Below are positions 51,991-59,251 of a stretch of 64,000 nucleotides of DNA, piece after piece. A program made the position numbers and the translations under genes. Location of the stretch: NCBI RefSeq assembly GCF_036226745.1, contig NZ_CP109013.1, forward strand, positions 6,138,001 to 6,202,000. The letters are read 5' to 3'. Below the pieces are notes generated by a model. It saw nothing but the letters and a program-made list of their open reading frames with translations. It was not told the origin of the DNA and ran no database searches. The number at the start of each line of letters is the position of its first letter. Within the stretch, counting starts at the first letter, position 1. This stretch comes from Streptomyces sp. NBC_00683 (GTDB taxonomy: Bacteria; Actinomycetota; Actinomycetes; Streptomycetales; Streptomycetaceae).

Positions 51991-52677
51991 TCAGCCCACG
52001 CGCTCGATGCGGGCGTTGCGGATCAGGAACTTGCCGGGCTCGCGGACCTGCTCGAACGCGGCGTTGTTCAGCAGGGCGCAGCTGCCCGACACGGAGGTGA
52101 CCTGCACGGTCGTCGCCTTGTCGTTGTCGAGGTTGGTCACCTTGAGCTCGGTGCCGACGGGGAACTGGCTGCTGGACGCGGCAGGGGCGCCGCCCTCGCC
52201 GGAGAGCGTCACGGTGGACCCCGCGCACACGACCTCCCCGGCCGCCTGGTCCCCTCCACCGGGCGGCGCGGCGTCCGTCGGTTCCTCGGCCGGAGCCTCC
52301 GGCGCTTCCCCGGCCGGCGGCTCCCCGGGCTGCGAGGCGGCAGGGGGCTCCGCCGGGGGAGCGGCGGGCGGAGCGGCCTCGCCCGCGCATCCCGATGCGG
52401 CCTGCTGGAGCCGGATCTGGGCGAGGACCGCCTCCCGGTTCTCGATCCGCGCCTGGGACTGGGCGTCCGGATTCGCCCGCTGACCGGCGATGAACTGCTC
52501 GTTGTTGCTCAGGGCCGTGGCCAGCCCCGTACAGACGACCGACGAGGCGTCCGCCGACGGCGACTGCGACGCCTGGCTGGTCCCGGCCAGCACGGCCGCG
52601 GTCCCTCCGGCGAGCGCGACGGCCCCGGCGAGCAGGGCGAGCTTCTTCTTCCGGCCGATGGTCTTCTTGCGTGACAC
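51991..52677 (-). CDS. Secreted/anchored hypothetical protein with Pro/Ala/Glu linker
   Basis: 228 residues from a GTG at 52677 with CAGGAG upstream. A Lys-rich n-region (SRKKTIGRKKK) and one hydrophobic segment (LALLAGAVALAGGTAAVLAG) export the protein. The mature domain has VVCTGLATALSNNEQFIAGQRANPDAQSQARIENREAVLAQIRLQQAASGCAG (helical, two Cys), a Pro/Ala/Glu linker, and a beta-rich tail (VVCAGSTVTLSGEGGAP...CALLNNAAFEQVREPGKFLIRNARI) with two Cys. Function unknown. The first domain resembles the N-terminal helical domain of the DUF1996 protein at 40685 in layout, so the two may share a secretion or cell-wall theme. Confidence 0.75.
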   Translation of the reverse strand: MSRKKTIGRKKKLALLAGAVALAGGTAAVLAGTSQASQSPSADASSVVCTGLATALSNNEQFIAGQRANPDAQSQARIENREAVLAQIRLQQAASGCAGEAAPPAAPPAEPPAASQPGEPPAGEAPEAPAEEPTDAAPPGGGDQAAGEVVCAGSTVTLSGEGGAPAASSSQFPVGTELKVTNLDNDKATTVQVTSVSGSCALLNNAAFEQVREPGKFLIRNARIERVG

Positions 52678-52788
52678 GTAGGGCTCCTGTCCCCGGCCCG
52701 GAGCGCGGGCTGCACTCCGGCCGGTGCGGTGCGTGTGTGTCCCTACGTACGGGTAACCGGCCTGTTCGTTTCAACGGCCGGCCCGGTG

Positions 52789-54198
52789 TCACTCCGGAGG
52801 CAGTGCCCGGCACAGCGCGGCGAGCGCCTCCTCGTACCCGTGCTCGGGCGGGGTCGCATAGCCCACGACCAGCCCGTCCCGCCGTGCTCCGGCGCCGACG
52901 GCGGCCGGGTGCAGATAGGAGGAGAGCCCGTCCACCGCCAGCCCCTGCCAGGCCGCGGCCCGCACCACCGAACGCTCCGTGCCGCGCGGCAGATCCAGGA
53001 CCGCGTGCAGTCCCGCGGCGATCCCGGACACCCGGACATGCGGGGCGCGCCGCTCCAGAGCCGCCACCAGCTGATCACGGCGCCGCCGGTGGCGCTGGCG
53101 CATCCGGCGCACCTGACGGTCGTACGATCCCGACCCGACGAAATCCGCGAGGGTCAGCTGCTCCGTGGCGCTCGACCACTGCTCCCGCTCACCCTTCGCC
53201 GCGAGGACGCCGTCCACCAGCCGTTCGGGCAGCACCATCCAGCCGATCCGCAGCGTGGGGGAGAGGCTCTTGCTCACGGACCCGAGCAGCACCACATGCT
53301 CGGGATCGAGTCCCTGCACCGCGCCCACCGGCTGCCGGTCGTAGCGGAACTCCCCGTCGTAGTCGTCCTCCACGACCAGACCGCCGGTCGCCCGCGCCCA
53401 GTCGACCGCGGCGGCACGGCGCTCCGGATGCAGCGGGCCGCCGGTCGGGAACTGGTGCGCCGGGGTGAGCAGCACCGCCCGCTCCCCCCGCCCCAGCTCC
53501 CCGATCCGCGCACCGTGTTCGTCGACGGCGACCGGCCGGGTCCGCACCCCGTGACCGGCCAGCAGCTCACGATGGAACGGCAGCCCGTAGGCCTCGACCG
53601 CCCACGGCCCGCCCACCACGTCCGCCAGCAGCCGCAGCCCGTGGGCGGCGCCCGAACAGAGCACGATCCGCTCGGGTGAGGTCCGCACGCCTCGTACCCG
53701 GGCCAGATAGGCGGTCAGGGCCTCGCGCAGCTCGGCCCGCCCGTGCGGATCACCGGGCCCGAAGGCGTCGTGCGGGGCACGGTCCAGTGCCCGACGGGCC
53801 GAGGCCAGCCAGGCGGTCCGCGGGAAGACCGAGGGGTCCGGCTTCCCCTGGACGAGGTCGTGGACCGGCCGGGCGGTCCGCTCGCGGGTGCGCTGCCGGT
53901 AGGTCCGGCTGAGGGGCACGGCCCTCTCGGCGACCCTGGTCCCCGAGCCCTGACGGGCGGCCAGCCAGCCCTCGGCGACGAGTTCGGCGTAGGCGTCGGC
54001 CACGGTGTTGCGGGCCAGCCCGAGATCCACGGCGAGCGAACGGTACGGCGGCAGCCGGGTTCCCGGGGCGAGCCGGCCGCTCGTGATCGCCTCGCGCAGC
54101 GCCCGCATCAGAACGGCCCGCCGGTTGCCGGTGCCCGACAGTTCGAGCGGCAGATCACTGCCCAGGATCTCCGCAGAATTGACCCATGAATCCGCCAC
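52789..54198 (-). CDS. MocR/PdxR-type regulator (GntR wHTH fused to PLP aminotransferase fold)
   Basis: 469 residues from a GTG at 54198 with GGGG upstream. The GntR winged helix (about 30-95: GRLAPGTRLPPYRSLAVDLGLARNTVADAYAELVAEGWL) is followed by a class I aminotransferase-like domain with YDGEFRY (PLP Asp/Tyr pattern) and the PLP Lys310 in VSKSLSPTLRIGW. Such proteins use PLP or an amino-acid adduct as effector and often control vitamin B6, GABA or amine genes. Divergent from an AhpD-like gene, 47 bp between starts; this is the likely target. Confidence 0.9.
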   Translation of the reverse strand: MADSWVNSAEILGSDLPLELSGTGNRRAVLMRALREAITSGRLAPGTRLPPYRSLAVDLGLARNTVADAYAELVAEGWLAARQGSGTRVAERAVPLSRTYRQRTRERTARPVHDLVQGKPDPSVFPRTAWLASARRALDRAPHDAFGPGDPHGRAELREALTAYLARVRGVRTSPERIVLCSGAAHGLRLLADVVGGPWAVEAYGLPFHRELLAGHGVRTRPVAVDEHGARIGELGRGERAVLLTPAHQFPTGGPLHPERRAAAVDWARATGGLVVEDDYDGEFRYDRQPVGAVQGLDPEHVVLLGSVSKSLSPTLRIGWMVLPERLVDGVLAAKGEREQWSSATEQLTLADFVGSGSYDRQVRRMRQRHRRRRDQLVAALERRAPHVRVSGIAAGLHAVLDLPRGTERSVVRAAAWQGLAVDGLSSYLHPAAVGAGARRDGLVVGYATPPEHGYEEALAALCRALPPE

Positions 54199-54245
54199 TG
54201 AAATGCACCCCGTAACCAGTCACTGAACCTCGTAGATTCGTACCC

Positions 54246-54743
54246 ATGACGACGACAGAGATCAAGCCCGCCACCACCGCATCCCCGACCGCCTCCACCG
54301 TCCGGCTCAACTTCGCCAAGGTGGCCCCCAAGGTCTTCCGCGCCGTGATCGGCCTCGACGCGGCGGCCCGCGAGGGCCTGGACCCGACCCTGGTGGAGCT
54401 GGTCCAGATCCGCTCCTCGCACCTCAACCACTGCGCGTACTGCCTCCACATGCACACCTGCGACGCCCGCAAGGCGGGCGAGAGCGAGGAGCGGCTGCAC
54501 ATGGTCGCCGTGTGGCAGGAGGCGGAGCACTTCTTCACGGCGAAGGAGCAGGCGGCCCTCGCCCTCACGGACGCGGTCACCCGCGTCGCGGACGCCGGAG
54601 TGCCCGACGCGGTGTACGAGCGCGCCGCCACGCACTTCGAGGAGCAGGAACTGGCCCAGCTCCTGGCCCTGATCCTCACGATCAACACCTGGAACCGCAT
54701 CGCCCTCGCCACGGCCAAGCGCGCGGGCACGGACGAACGCTGA
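54246..54743 (+). CDS. AhpD-like carboxymuconolactone decarboxylase family protein
   Basis: 165 residues from ATG 54246. Carries the AhpD CxxC in HLNHCAYCLHMHTCDARKAG (CAYC with following His), a peroxidase-associated motif, and the rest of the helical fold (EAEHFFTAKEQAALALTDAVTRV; LAQLLALILTINTWNRIALATAKRAG). Possibly a peroxidase reductant rather than a decarboxylase. The HxxxCxYC residues fit alkyl hydroperoxidase D. It is divergent from the MocR gene and convergent, with only 5 bp between stops, with the next gene. A second member of this family lies at 42379, also beside a regulator. Confidence 0.88.
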   Translation: MTTTEIKPATTASPTASTVRLNFAKVAPKVFRAVIGLDAAAREGLDPTLVELVQIRSSHLNHCAYCLHMHTCDARKAGESEERLHMVAVWQEAEHFFTAKEQAALALTDAVTRVADAGVPDAVYERAATHFEEQELAQLLALILTINTWNRIALATAKRAGTDER

Positions 54744-54748
54744 TCCGG

Positions 54749-55693
54749 CTACATCAGCCGGGCCCTGAGCTCCAGCCAGGCCTCAGCCTCGGCCCGCAGT
54801 TCCGGGTCGCGGACGTGGGGCAGGTGCTCACGGGTGGCGAGCGAGAGGCGCTTGGCCTCCCGGGAGAGGTTGATCACCGTGATGTTCTCGCGCGAGTACG
54901 CCGTTGTGTCCCGGGTCGCCACGTCGGCCCGGGACACCGGGATGCCGTCGAGGCAGGCGCGTACCGTCTCGTCCGGCGGCAGCAGCCCGGACCGGGCCAG
55001 TTGGAGCAGGGACTCCGCACGGCCGACGGCCCCGGCCGCCTCGCACTTCCGGAGCAGCCAGAGCCCGAGCCCGGCCCGGCGGGCCCGCTCCTCGTCCGTG
55101 CCCCCGGCGTCCCTCCGGCCGGAGGCCACCCACAGGAACCACCACCAGGCCGCGCGCTCCTCCGGCTGTTCCGGACAACGCCGCACGGCCCACCGCTCCC
55201 GCGCGTCCGGGTCGAGCCCCGCCAGATGCGCCACCCGGTCCCGGAGCGTCTCCGGCGACCAGGGGGCCCGCTCGCTCCGGGGCCCCGGCCCGAACCATGC
55301 CGGCGCCGAGAGCTTGAGTACCGCCCCGTCCTCCTCGTCGACCAGCAACCCGACCCCGCTGTCCTCACGTACGAAGCGCCGGCACCCCAGCCCGTCCGGG
55401 GCCACCTCGACGAGCGGGAACCCCAGCCGGTCCAGAGCCGCCGCCAGGTCATCGACGAGCAGGGGCACTTCGAGCCGGTGCGCCTGCACCATGACATGGA
55501 GCCCCTGCCACGGCGCCTTCGGCGAATCCCGTTGCCAGGCGAACTCGGCGAGGCTGTAGGAGCGCAGCAACAGGCCCTTGCGGCGGCTCTCCGCGTACCC
55601 GTCCCCGAGGAGCGCGGTGACCTCGTCCGGGGTGGAGGTGGCGTCCGCGCCGTCCACGGTGCCGCTGACGACGAAGCCGGTACAGACACTCAT
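54749..55693 (-). CDS. Hypothetical conserved protein (unknown function)
   Basis: 314 residues from ATG 55693, no strong ribosome site. The N-terminus (MSVCTGFVVSGTVDGADATSTPDEVTALLGDGYAE) reads like a domain for Streptomyces proteins of unknown function. A middle part is beta-rich (GLLVDEEDGAVLKLSAPAWFGPGP) and the C-terminal part has Trp/Arg-rich helices (WAVRRCPEQPEERAAWWWFLWVASG; ENITVINLSREAKRLSLATREHL). Soluble, no signal peptide. I do not recognise the family. It is followed upstream in orientation by the ArsC-like gene, 26 bp away on the same strand, which suggests co-transcription. Confidence 0.65.
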   Translation of the reverse strand: MSVCTGFVVSGTVDGADATSTPDEVTALLGDGYAESRRKGLLLRSYSLAEFAWQRDSPKAPWQGLHVMVQAHRLEVPLLVDDLAAALDRLGFPLVEVAPDGLGCRRFVREDSGVGLLVDEEDGAVLKLSAPAWFGPGPRSERAPWSPETLRDRVAHLAGLDPDARERWAVRRCPEQPEERAAWWWFLWVASGRRDAGGTDEERARRAGLGLWLLRKCEAAGAVGRAESLLQLARSGLLPPDETVRACLDGIPVSRADVATRDTTAYSRENITVINLSREAKRLSLATREHLPHVRDPELRAEAEAWLELRARLM

Positions 55694-55719
55694 GCCGGGA
55701 GCGTCCGGGACACTCCCGC

Positions 55720-56079
55720 TCACCGCCCGAGCGCGTCCCGTACGGCGTCCTCCGACCGCGCCACCACAGCGGTCCCGTCGTCGGCGGTGATGATCGGCCG
55801 CTGGATCAGCTTCGGGTGCTCCGCCAGCGCCGAGATCCACCGCTCGCGCGAACCGGCTTCCATCGGCCACTCCTTGAGCCCGAGCTCCTTCGCGACGGCC
55901 TCCTGGGTCCGGGTGATGTCCCACGGCTCCAGCCCGAGCCGGTCGAGGACCGCCCGGATCTCGTCCGGGGAGGGCACGTCCTCCAGGTAGCGGCGGACGG
56001 TGTAGTCGGCGCCCTCGGCGTCGAGCAGATCGACTGCGCTGCGGCACTTGGAACAGGCGGGGTTGATCCAGATCTCCAT
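55720..56079 (-). CDS. ArsC/Spx-family thioredoxin-fold protein
   Basis: 119 residues from ATG 56079. The ArsC signature is present: NPACSKCRSAVDLLDAEG with the catalytic Cys9 and Cys12, and further on QRPII with the Arg/Pro loop (KLIQRPIITADDGTAVVA) used in the glutaredoxin-linked arsenate reductase family. Length is right for ArsC/Spx. There is no ars operon here, so the gene may act in general oxidative stress, or be a YffB-like reductase. Lies just upstream of the hypothetical gene at 54749 on the same strand. Confidence 0.85.
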   Translation of the reverse strand: MEIWINPACSKCRSAVDLLDAEGADYTVRRYLEDVPSPDEIRAVLDRLGLEPWDITRTQEAVAKELGLKEWPMEAGSRERWISALAEHPKLIQRPIITADDGTAVVARSEDAVRDALGR

Positions 56080-56198
56080 GGGGCCAAGGGTACGGGAGGG
56101 ATCCTCGAAAAGGCCTCTGGCCAGGGGCGATTGTCAGTGGCGGGCAGTAAAATGGAGGGAGTTCGTGAGGGTTCCACCACCGTGCCAGGAGGTTGCCG

Positions 56199-56468
56199 AT
56201 GGCCGTTGCCACAGTCACGACCGAGCCGCTGAACAAGCCGCTGCGGAAGAAGCCGCTCCCCGCGGGCAGGCCCCGCGAGTGGTACGTCTCCCACAACCGT
56301 CGCCTCAAGGCCATGCGCCTGGCGATAGCCCTGCTCGACACGGGCGTCTACCACCCGTCGAGCGCCGACAACGACAGGATCCGCGCGACAGCCGAACGCC
56401 TCGCCATCCACCCGCCGTCCGACACCACCTGCCGCATGGTCCGCGCCCTGATCCGCTACGGCCGCTGA
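56199..56468 (+). CDS. Small basic hypothetical protein
   Basis: 89 residues from ATG 56199, ribosome site AGGAGG with 7-nt spacing. Basic and mostly helical: PLNKPLRKKPLPAGRPREWYVSHNRRLKAMRLAIALLDTGVY, followed by SADNDRIRATAERLAIHPPSDTTCRMVRALIRYGR. No signal peptide or metal motif. I know similar ORFs from other streptomycetes but no function; the basic Arg-rich surface would suit nucleic acid binding. It is bounded by a strong terminator 8 bp downstream. Confidence 0.65.
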   Translation: MAVATVTTEPLNKPLRKKPLPAGRPREWYVSHNRRLKAMRLAIALLDTGVYHPSSADNDRIRATAERLAIHPPSDTTCRMVRALIRYGR

Positions 56469-56475
56469 CAACGGC

Positions 56476-56506
56476 GCCTGTGCCCCCGGAGACCGGGGGC
56501 ACAGGC
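56476..56506 (+). terminator. Strong terminator hairpin
   Basis: GCCTGTGCCCCCGG (56476-56489) pairs perfectly with CCGGGGGCACAGGC (56493-56506) around a 3-nt loop, directly after the small basic gene. Confidence 0.85.
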
Positions 56507-56575
56507 ATGTCCCGTTCCGTGGGAGGAGGCAGGAGGGGGAGACGGGTGGGGGGAAGGCGGTGTCAGACTGCCGCC

Positions 56576-57382
56576 ATGTCACTCGCCGACCTGACCTTCG
56601 ACCACTGGCGCGCCCTGGACCGGGACACGGCCGCGCGCCACGCCGGGGAAGCCGCACGCCGGGTGGACGGCCGGCTCGTCCGGCTGGACAGCACCCCGCA
56701 CCTCGGAGGTGTCCTGCACCGCGCCGTCGTCGAACGGGCGGGTGAGGAATACGCGTTGATACCCGGGGGCCGGGTGACCGTCGGCTTCGATCCGGACGCC
56801 TGGCAGCCGATGCCCGAGCAGCTCGTCTCGTACCGGGAGGAGAGCCTGGGCGGAGGCTTCGGCTTCGACGAGGACCCGCGGGCCCACCTGGCCCGCGTGA
56901 TGACGCCGCGGCGCACGGTCACGCTCCCCACCGTGCTGATGGCGGTGGAGCCCGGAAAGCTCCCCGAACTCCCCGGCCTGGTACCGGCGCTGCTCGCCGA
57001 GGGCGGTCTGCGGCTGCCGGCCCCCGACGAGTGGGAGCACGCCTGTGGGGCGGGGACGCGGACGCTGTTCCGCTGGGGGAACGACTGCCCGGCGGGCACG
57101 CAGCCGTACGGCAGCGGACCAGGACCGCAGCACGGGCCCAACGCCTTCGGTCTGCGTATCGCCTTCGATGTCTACGACACGGCCGAGATGACCTCGGACC
57201 CCGGTTCCGTATACGGCGGGGACGGCGGGGAAGCGGTCTGCGGGGGCTACGGCACCTTCCTGGAGTGGCTGCCGCTGGCCACCGCCAACCACAACCCGTC
57301 GATGGCGGACTTCCTCAACGGCCCCGAGGGCGAGGACGTGTTCGAGGACTTCAACGTCCGCCCGGTGATCGATCTCGGCTGA
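56576..57382 (+). CDS. FGE/sulfatase-modifying-factor-like fold protein
   Basis: 268 residues from ATG 56576, no signal peptide. The body has the formylglycine-generating-enzyme fold mark LRLPAPDEWEHACGAGTRTLFRWGNDCPAGTQPYG and an end VCGGYGTFLEWLPLATAN...FNVRPVIDLG. However, the paired Cys of active FGE near the C-terminus (in RGGSW-Cys patterns) are not present as such; the Cys here (EHACG, DCPAG, VCGGY) do not sit in the usual frame. So it may bind a ligand or act on other substrates, as in non-FGE members (for example EgtB/OvoA-like or DUF323 families). 106 bp upstream of the oxygenase start, same strand. Confidence 0.7.
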   Translation: MSLADLTFDHWRALDRDTAARHAGEAARRVDGRLVRLDSTPHLGGVLHRAVVERAGEEYALIPGGRVTVGFDPDAWQPMPEQLVSYREESLGGGFGFDEDPRAHLARVMTPRRTVTLPTVLMAVEPGKLPELPGLVPALLAEGGLRLPAPDEWEHACGAGTRTLFRWGNDCPAGTQPYGSGPGPQHGPNAFGLRIAFDVYDTAEMTSDPGSVYGGDGGEAVCGGYGTFLEWLPLATANHNPSMADFLNGPEGEDVFEDFNVRPVIDLG

Positions 57383-57430
57383 CGAGCGACAAGGTGTGGC
57401 GTGTCACAGACAACGTGGCGGCGCTGTGGG

Positions 57431-57460
57431 AACTTCAACTCTGTTACTCCCCAGTTGAGT
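57431..57460. promoter_or_regulatory. Inverted repeat ahead of the oxygenase operon
   Basis: AACTTCAACT (57431-57440) is nearly the reverse complement of AGTTGAGTT (57453-57461), the 5-bp CAACT/AGTTG arms being perfect, 28 bp before the oxygenase start and AT-richer than the flanks. A likely operator of the three-gene operon. Confidence 0.5.
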
Positions 57461-57488
57461 TATCGACGCGCGCGTGGAGAGGGTCGAA

Positions 57489-58352
57489 TTGAGCACTCTG
57501 CAAGCCATCACGCTCGACCAGGTGGTCGACACGGACCGCTACCCCCTGTCGGACCCCGGAAGCGTCGAGGGGCAGGCGGTGATCGACAGGGCCCGGCGCG
57601 AACTGGCCACGGTCGGCTGCACCGTACTGCCGGACTTCATCCGCCCGTCGCTCCACGACGTCCTTCGCCAGGAGTGCGCAGCCATCGCACCCCAGGCGTA
57701 CTTCGACGTCGAGACCGTCAACGTCTACAACATCGCCGTGGACGCGGACCTCCCCGAGGACCACCCGGGCCGGCGTACCTTCCAGCGGGGCAACGCGTTC
57801 GTCGCGCGCGACCGCATCCCCGAGGGCGCCCTCATCAGCCGGCTCTACACGCATGAGGTGTTCCAGCGCTTCGTCGCCGACTGCTTCGGACTGCCGCGGC
57901 TGCACGAGCTCGCCGACCCGCTCTCCGGCCTCGTCCTCAACGTCGTGCGGCCGGGTATGGAGCACCCGTGGCACTTCGACACCAACGAGTACACGGTGAG
58001 CATGCTGACCCAGCAGGCCCGGTCCGGCGGTGACTTCGAGTACTGCCCGAACATCAGGACCGCCGAGGACGAGCACTTCGACGCCGTCCGCGACGTACTG
58101 GACGGCCGCACCGAGGGCGACCGGCTGCCCCTGCGCCCCGGCGACCTGCAGCTCTTCAAGGGCCGCTACTCACTGCACCGCGTCAGCCCCGTGCGGGGCG
58201 ACGTGGCACGCCACTCCGCGATCTTCGCCTACAGCGAGCGCCCCGGCGTCATCGGGAGCGTGGCACGCACCCGGCAGCTCTTCGGCCGCGTCCTGCCCGC
58301 GCACCTGGCCGCCGAAGGCCGGGCCGTACGGGGCGACAAGCTGCTGGACTAG
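57489..58352 (+). CDS. Fe(II)/2-oxoglutarate-dependent oxygenase, BesD/ArpA-like family
   Basis: 287 residues from the TTG at 57489, chosen because GGAGAGGG lies 6 nt upstream; a GTG 15 nt earlier is in frame. The family pattern is LVLNVVRPGMEHPWHFDTNEYTVSMLTQQ-type, with the iron ligands His162-X-Asp164 in HFD and His230 in SLHRVSPV, and an Arg (about 241) for 2-oxoglutarate. In the BesD/HalB amino-acid halogenases the Asp is Gly so that chloride can bind; here it is Asp, which predicts hydroxylation rather than halogenation. The substrate is likely an amino acid or amine. First of a three-gene operon with a methyltransferase and a carnitine-type acyltransferase. Confidence 0.85.
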   Translation: MSTLQAITLDQVVDTDRYPLSDPGSVEGQAVIDRARRELATVGCTVLPDFIRPSLHDVLRQECAAIAPQAYFDVETVNVYNIAVDADLPEDHPGRRTFQRGNAFVARDRIPEGALISRLYTHEVFQRFVADCFGLPRLHELADPLSGLVLNVVRPGMEHPWHFDTNEYTVSMLTQQARSGGDFEYCPNIRTAEDEHFDAVRDVLDGRTEGDRLPLRPGDLQLFKGRYSLHRVSPVRGDVARHSAIFAYSERPGVIGSVARTRQLFGRVLPAHLAAEGRAVRGDKLLD

Positions 58353-58411
58353 CGGGCGGCCCGCGCAGACCGTTCCTGCCCCGCCCCGCGAACCACGGAG
58401 GAGTAAACCCC

Positions 58412-59212
58412 TTGCGTTTCGACGCGAACGGAAAAGTCTCGCTCGACCACATCTACACCGCGCCCGACCCGCGCACGTACTTCCAGGTGCTCCGCCCCCT
58501 CGGCTACTGCGTCCCCCAACAGGCCAAGCCCTACTTCGAGAAGCTCATCAAGGAGTACCGGGAGTCCGAGGAGGTGTCCGTCCCGACCATCCTGGACATC
58601 GGCTGCTCCTACGGGATCAACGCCGCCCTGCTGAAGTACGACGCGACGATGGACGAGCTGTACACGCGCTACGGCGACGCCGCAGAGATGTCCCACGAGG
58701 AGCTCCTGGCTCGCGACCGTGACCTCTCCCGCTCCCGCAGCCCCGCGCACGGCCTCCGCTTCACCGGCCTGGACGCCTCCACCAGCGCACTCGCCTACGC
58801 CCGCGCGGCCGGATTCCTCGACGAAGCGGTCCACGCCGACCTGGAGCGGAACGACCCCACACCGGAGCAGCACGCCCGGCTCACCGGGACGGACATCGTG
58901 ATCTCGACGGGCTGCATCGGCTACGTCACCGAGCGGACCCTCACCCGCGTCGTGCGGGCGCAGGGCGAACGGCGCCCCTGGATGGCGCACTTCGTCCTGC
59001 GGATGTTCCCCTTCGACCCGGTCGAGGACGCCCTGGCCGGGCTCGGTTACCGCACCGTGCGGGTCGACGACGTCTTCAAGCAGCGGAAGTTCGCCGACCC
59101 GCAGGAACAGACACGCGTGCTGGACAGCATGGCGGCGGCAGGAGTGGATGCGCGGGGCCTGGAGGAGGAAGGCTGGATGTACGCACAGCTCTACCTCTCC
59201 CGCCCCAACTGA
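58412..59212 (+). CDS. SAM-dependent class I methyltransferase
   Basis: 266 residues from a TTG at 58412 with GGAGGAG upstream. Class I fold with motif I ILDIGCSYGINAALLKY and motif II GLDASTSALAYARAAGFL, followed by TGTDIVISTGCIGYVTERTL, where the TGCIGY loop is a probable catalytic segment. The N-terminal part IYTAPDPRTYFQVLRPLGYCVPQQAKPYFEKLI is a lid or substrate cap. There is no clear relative of known pathway enzymes that I can name. It lies 59 bp after the oxygenase and 39 bp before the acyltransferase; an N-methylation of the same small molecule is the plausible role. Confidence 0.8.
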   Translation: MRFDANGKVSLDHIYTAPDPRTYFQVLRPLGYCVPQQAKPYFEKLIKEYRESEEVSVPTILDIGCSYGINAALLKYDATMDELYTRYGDAAEMSHEELLARDRDLSRSRSPAHGLRFTGLDASTSALAYARAAGFLDEAVHADLERNDPTPEQHARLTGTDIVISTGCIGYVTERTLTRVVRAQGERRPWMAHFVLRMFPFDPVEDALAGLGYRTVRVDDVFKQRKFADPQEQTRVLDSMAAAGVDARGLEEEGWMYAQLYLSRPN

Positions 59213-59251
59213 CACCCGCCACCCTTCCCACCAACCGAAAGCAGAGCCGAA

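Noticed and set aside
57489..58352. Amino-acid halogenase of the BesD type
   Set aside because: The fold matches, but the iron-binding motif is His-Phe-Asp. Halogenases of this family have Gly where Asp is, so hydroxylation is the better reading.
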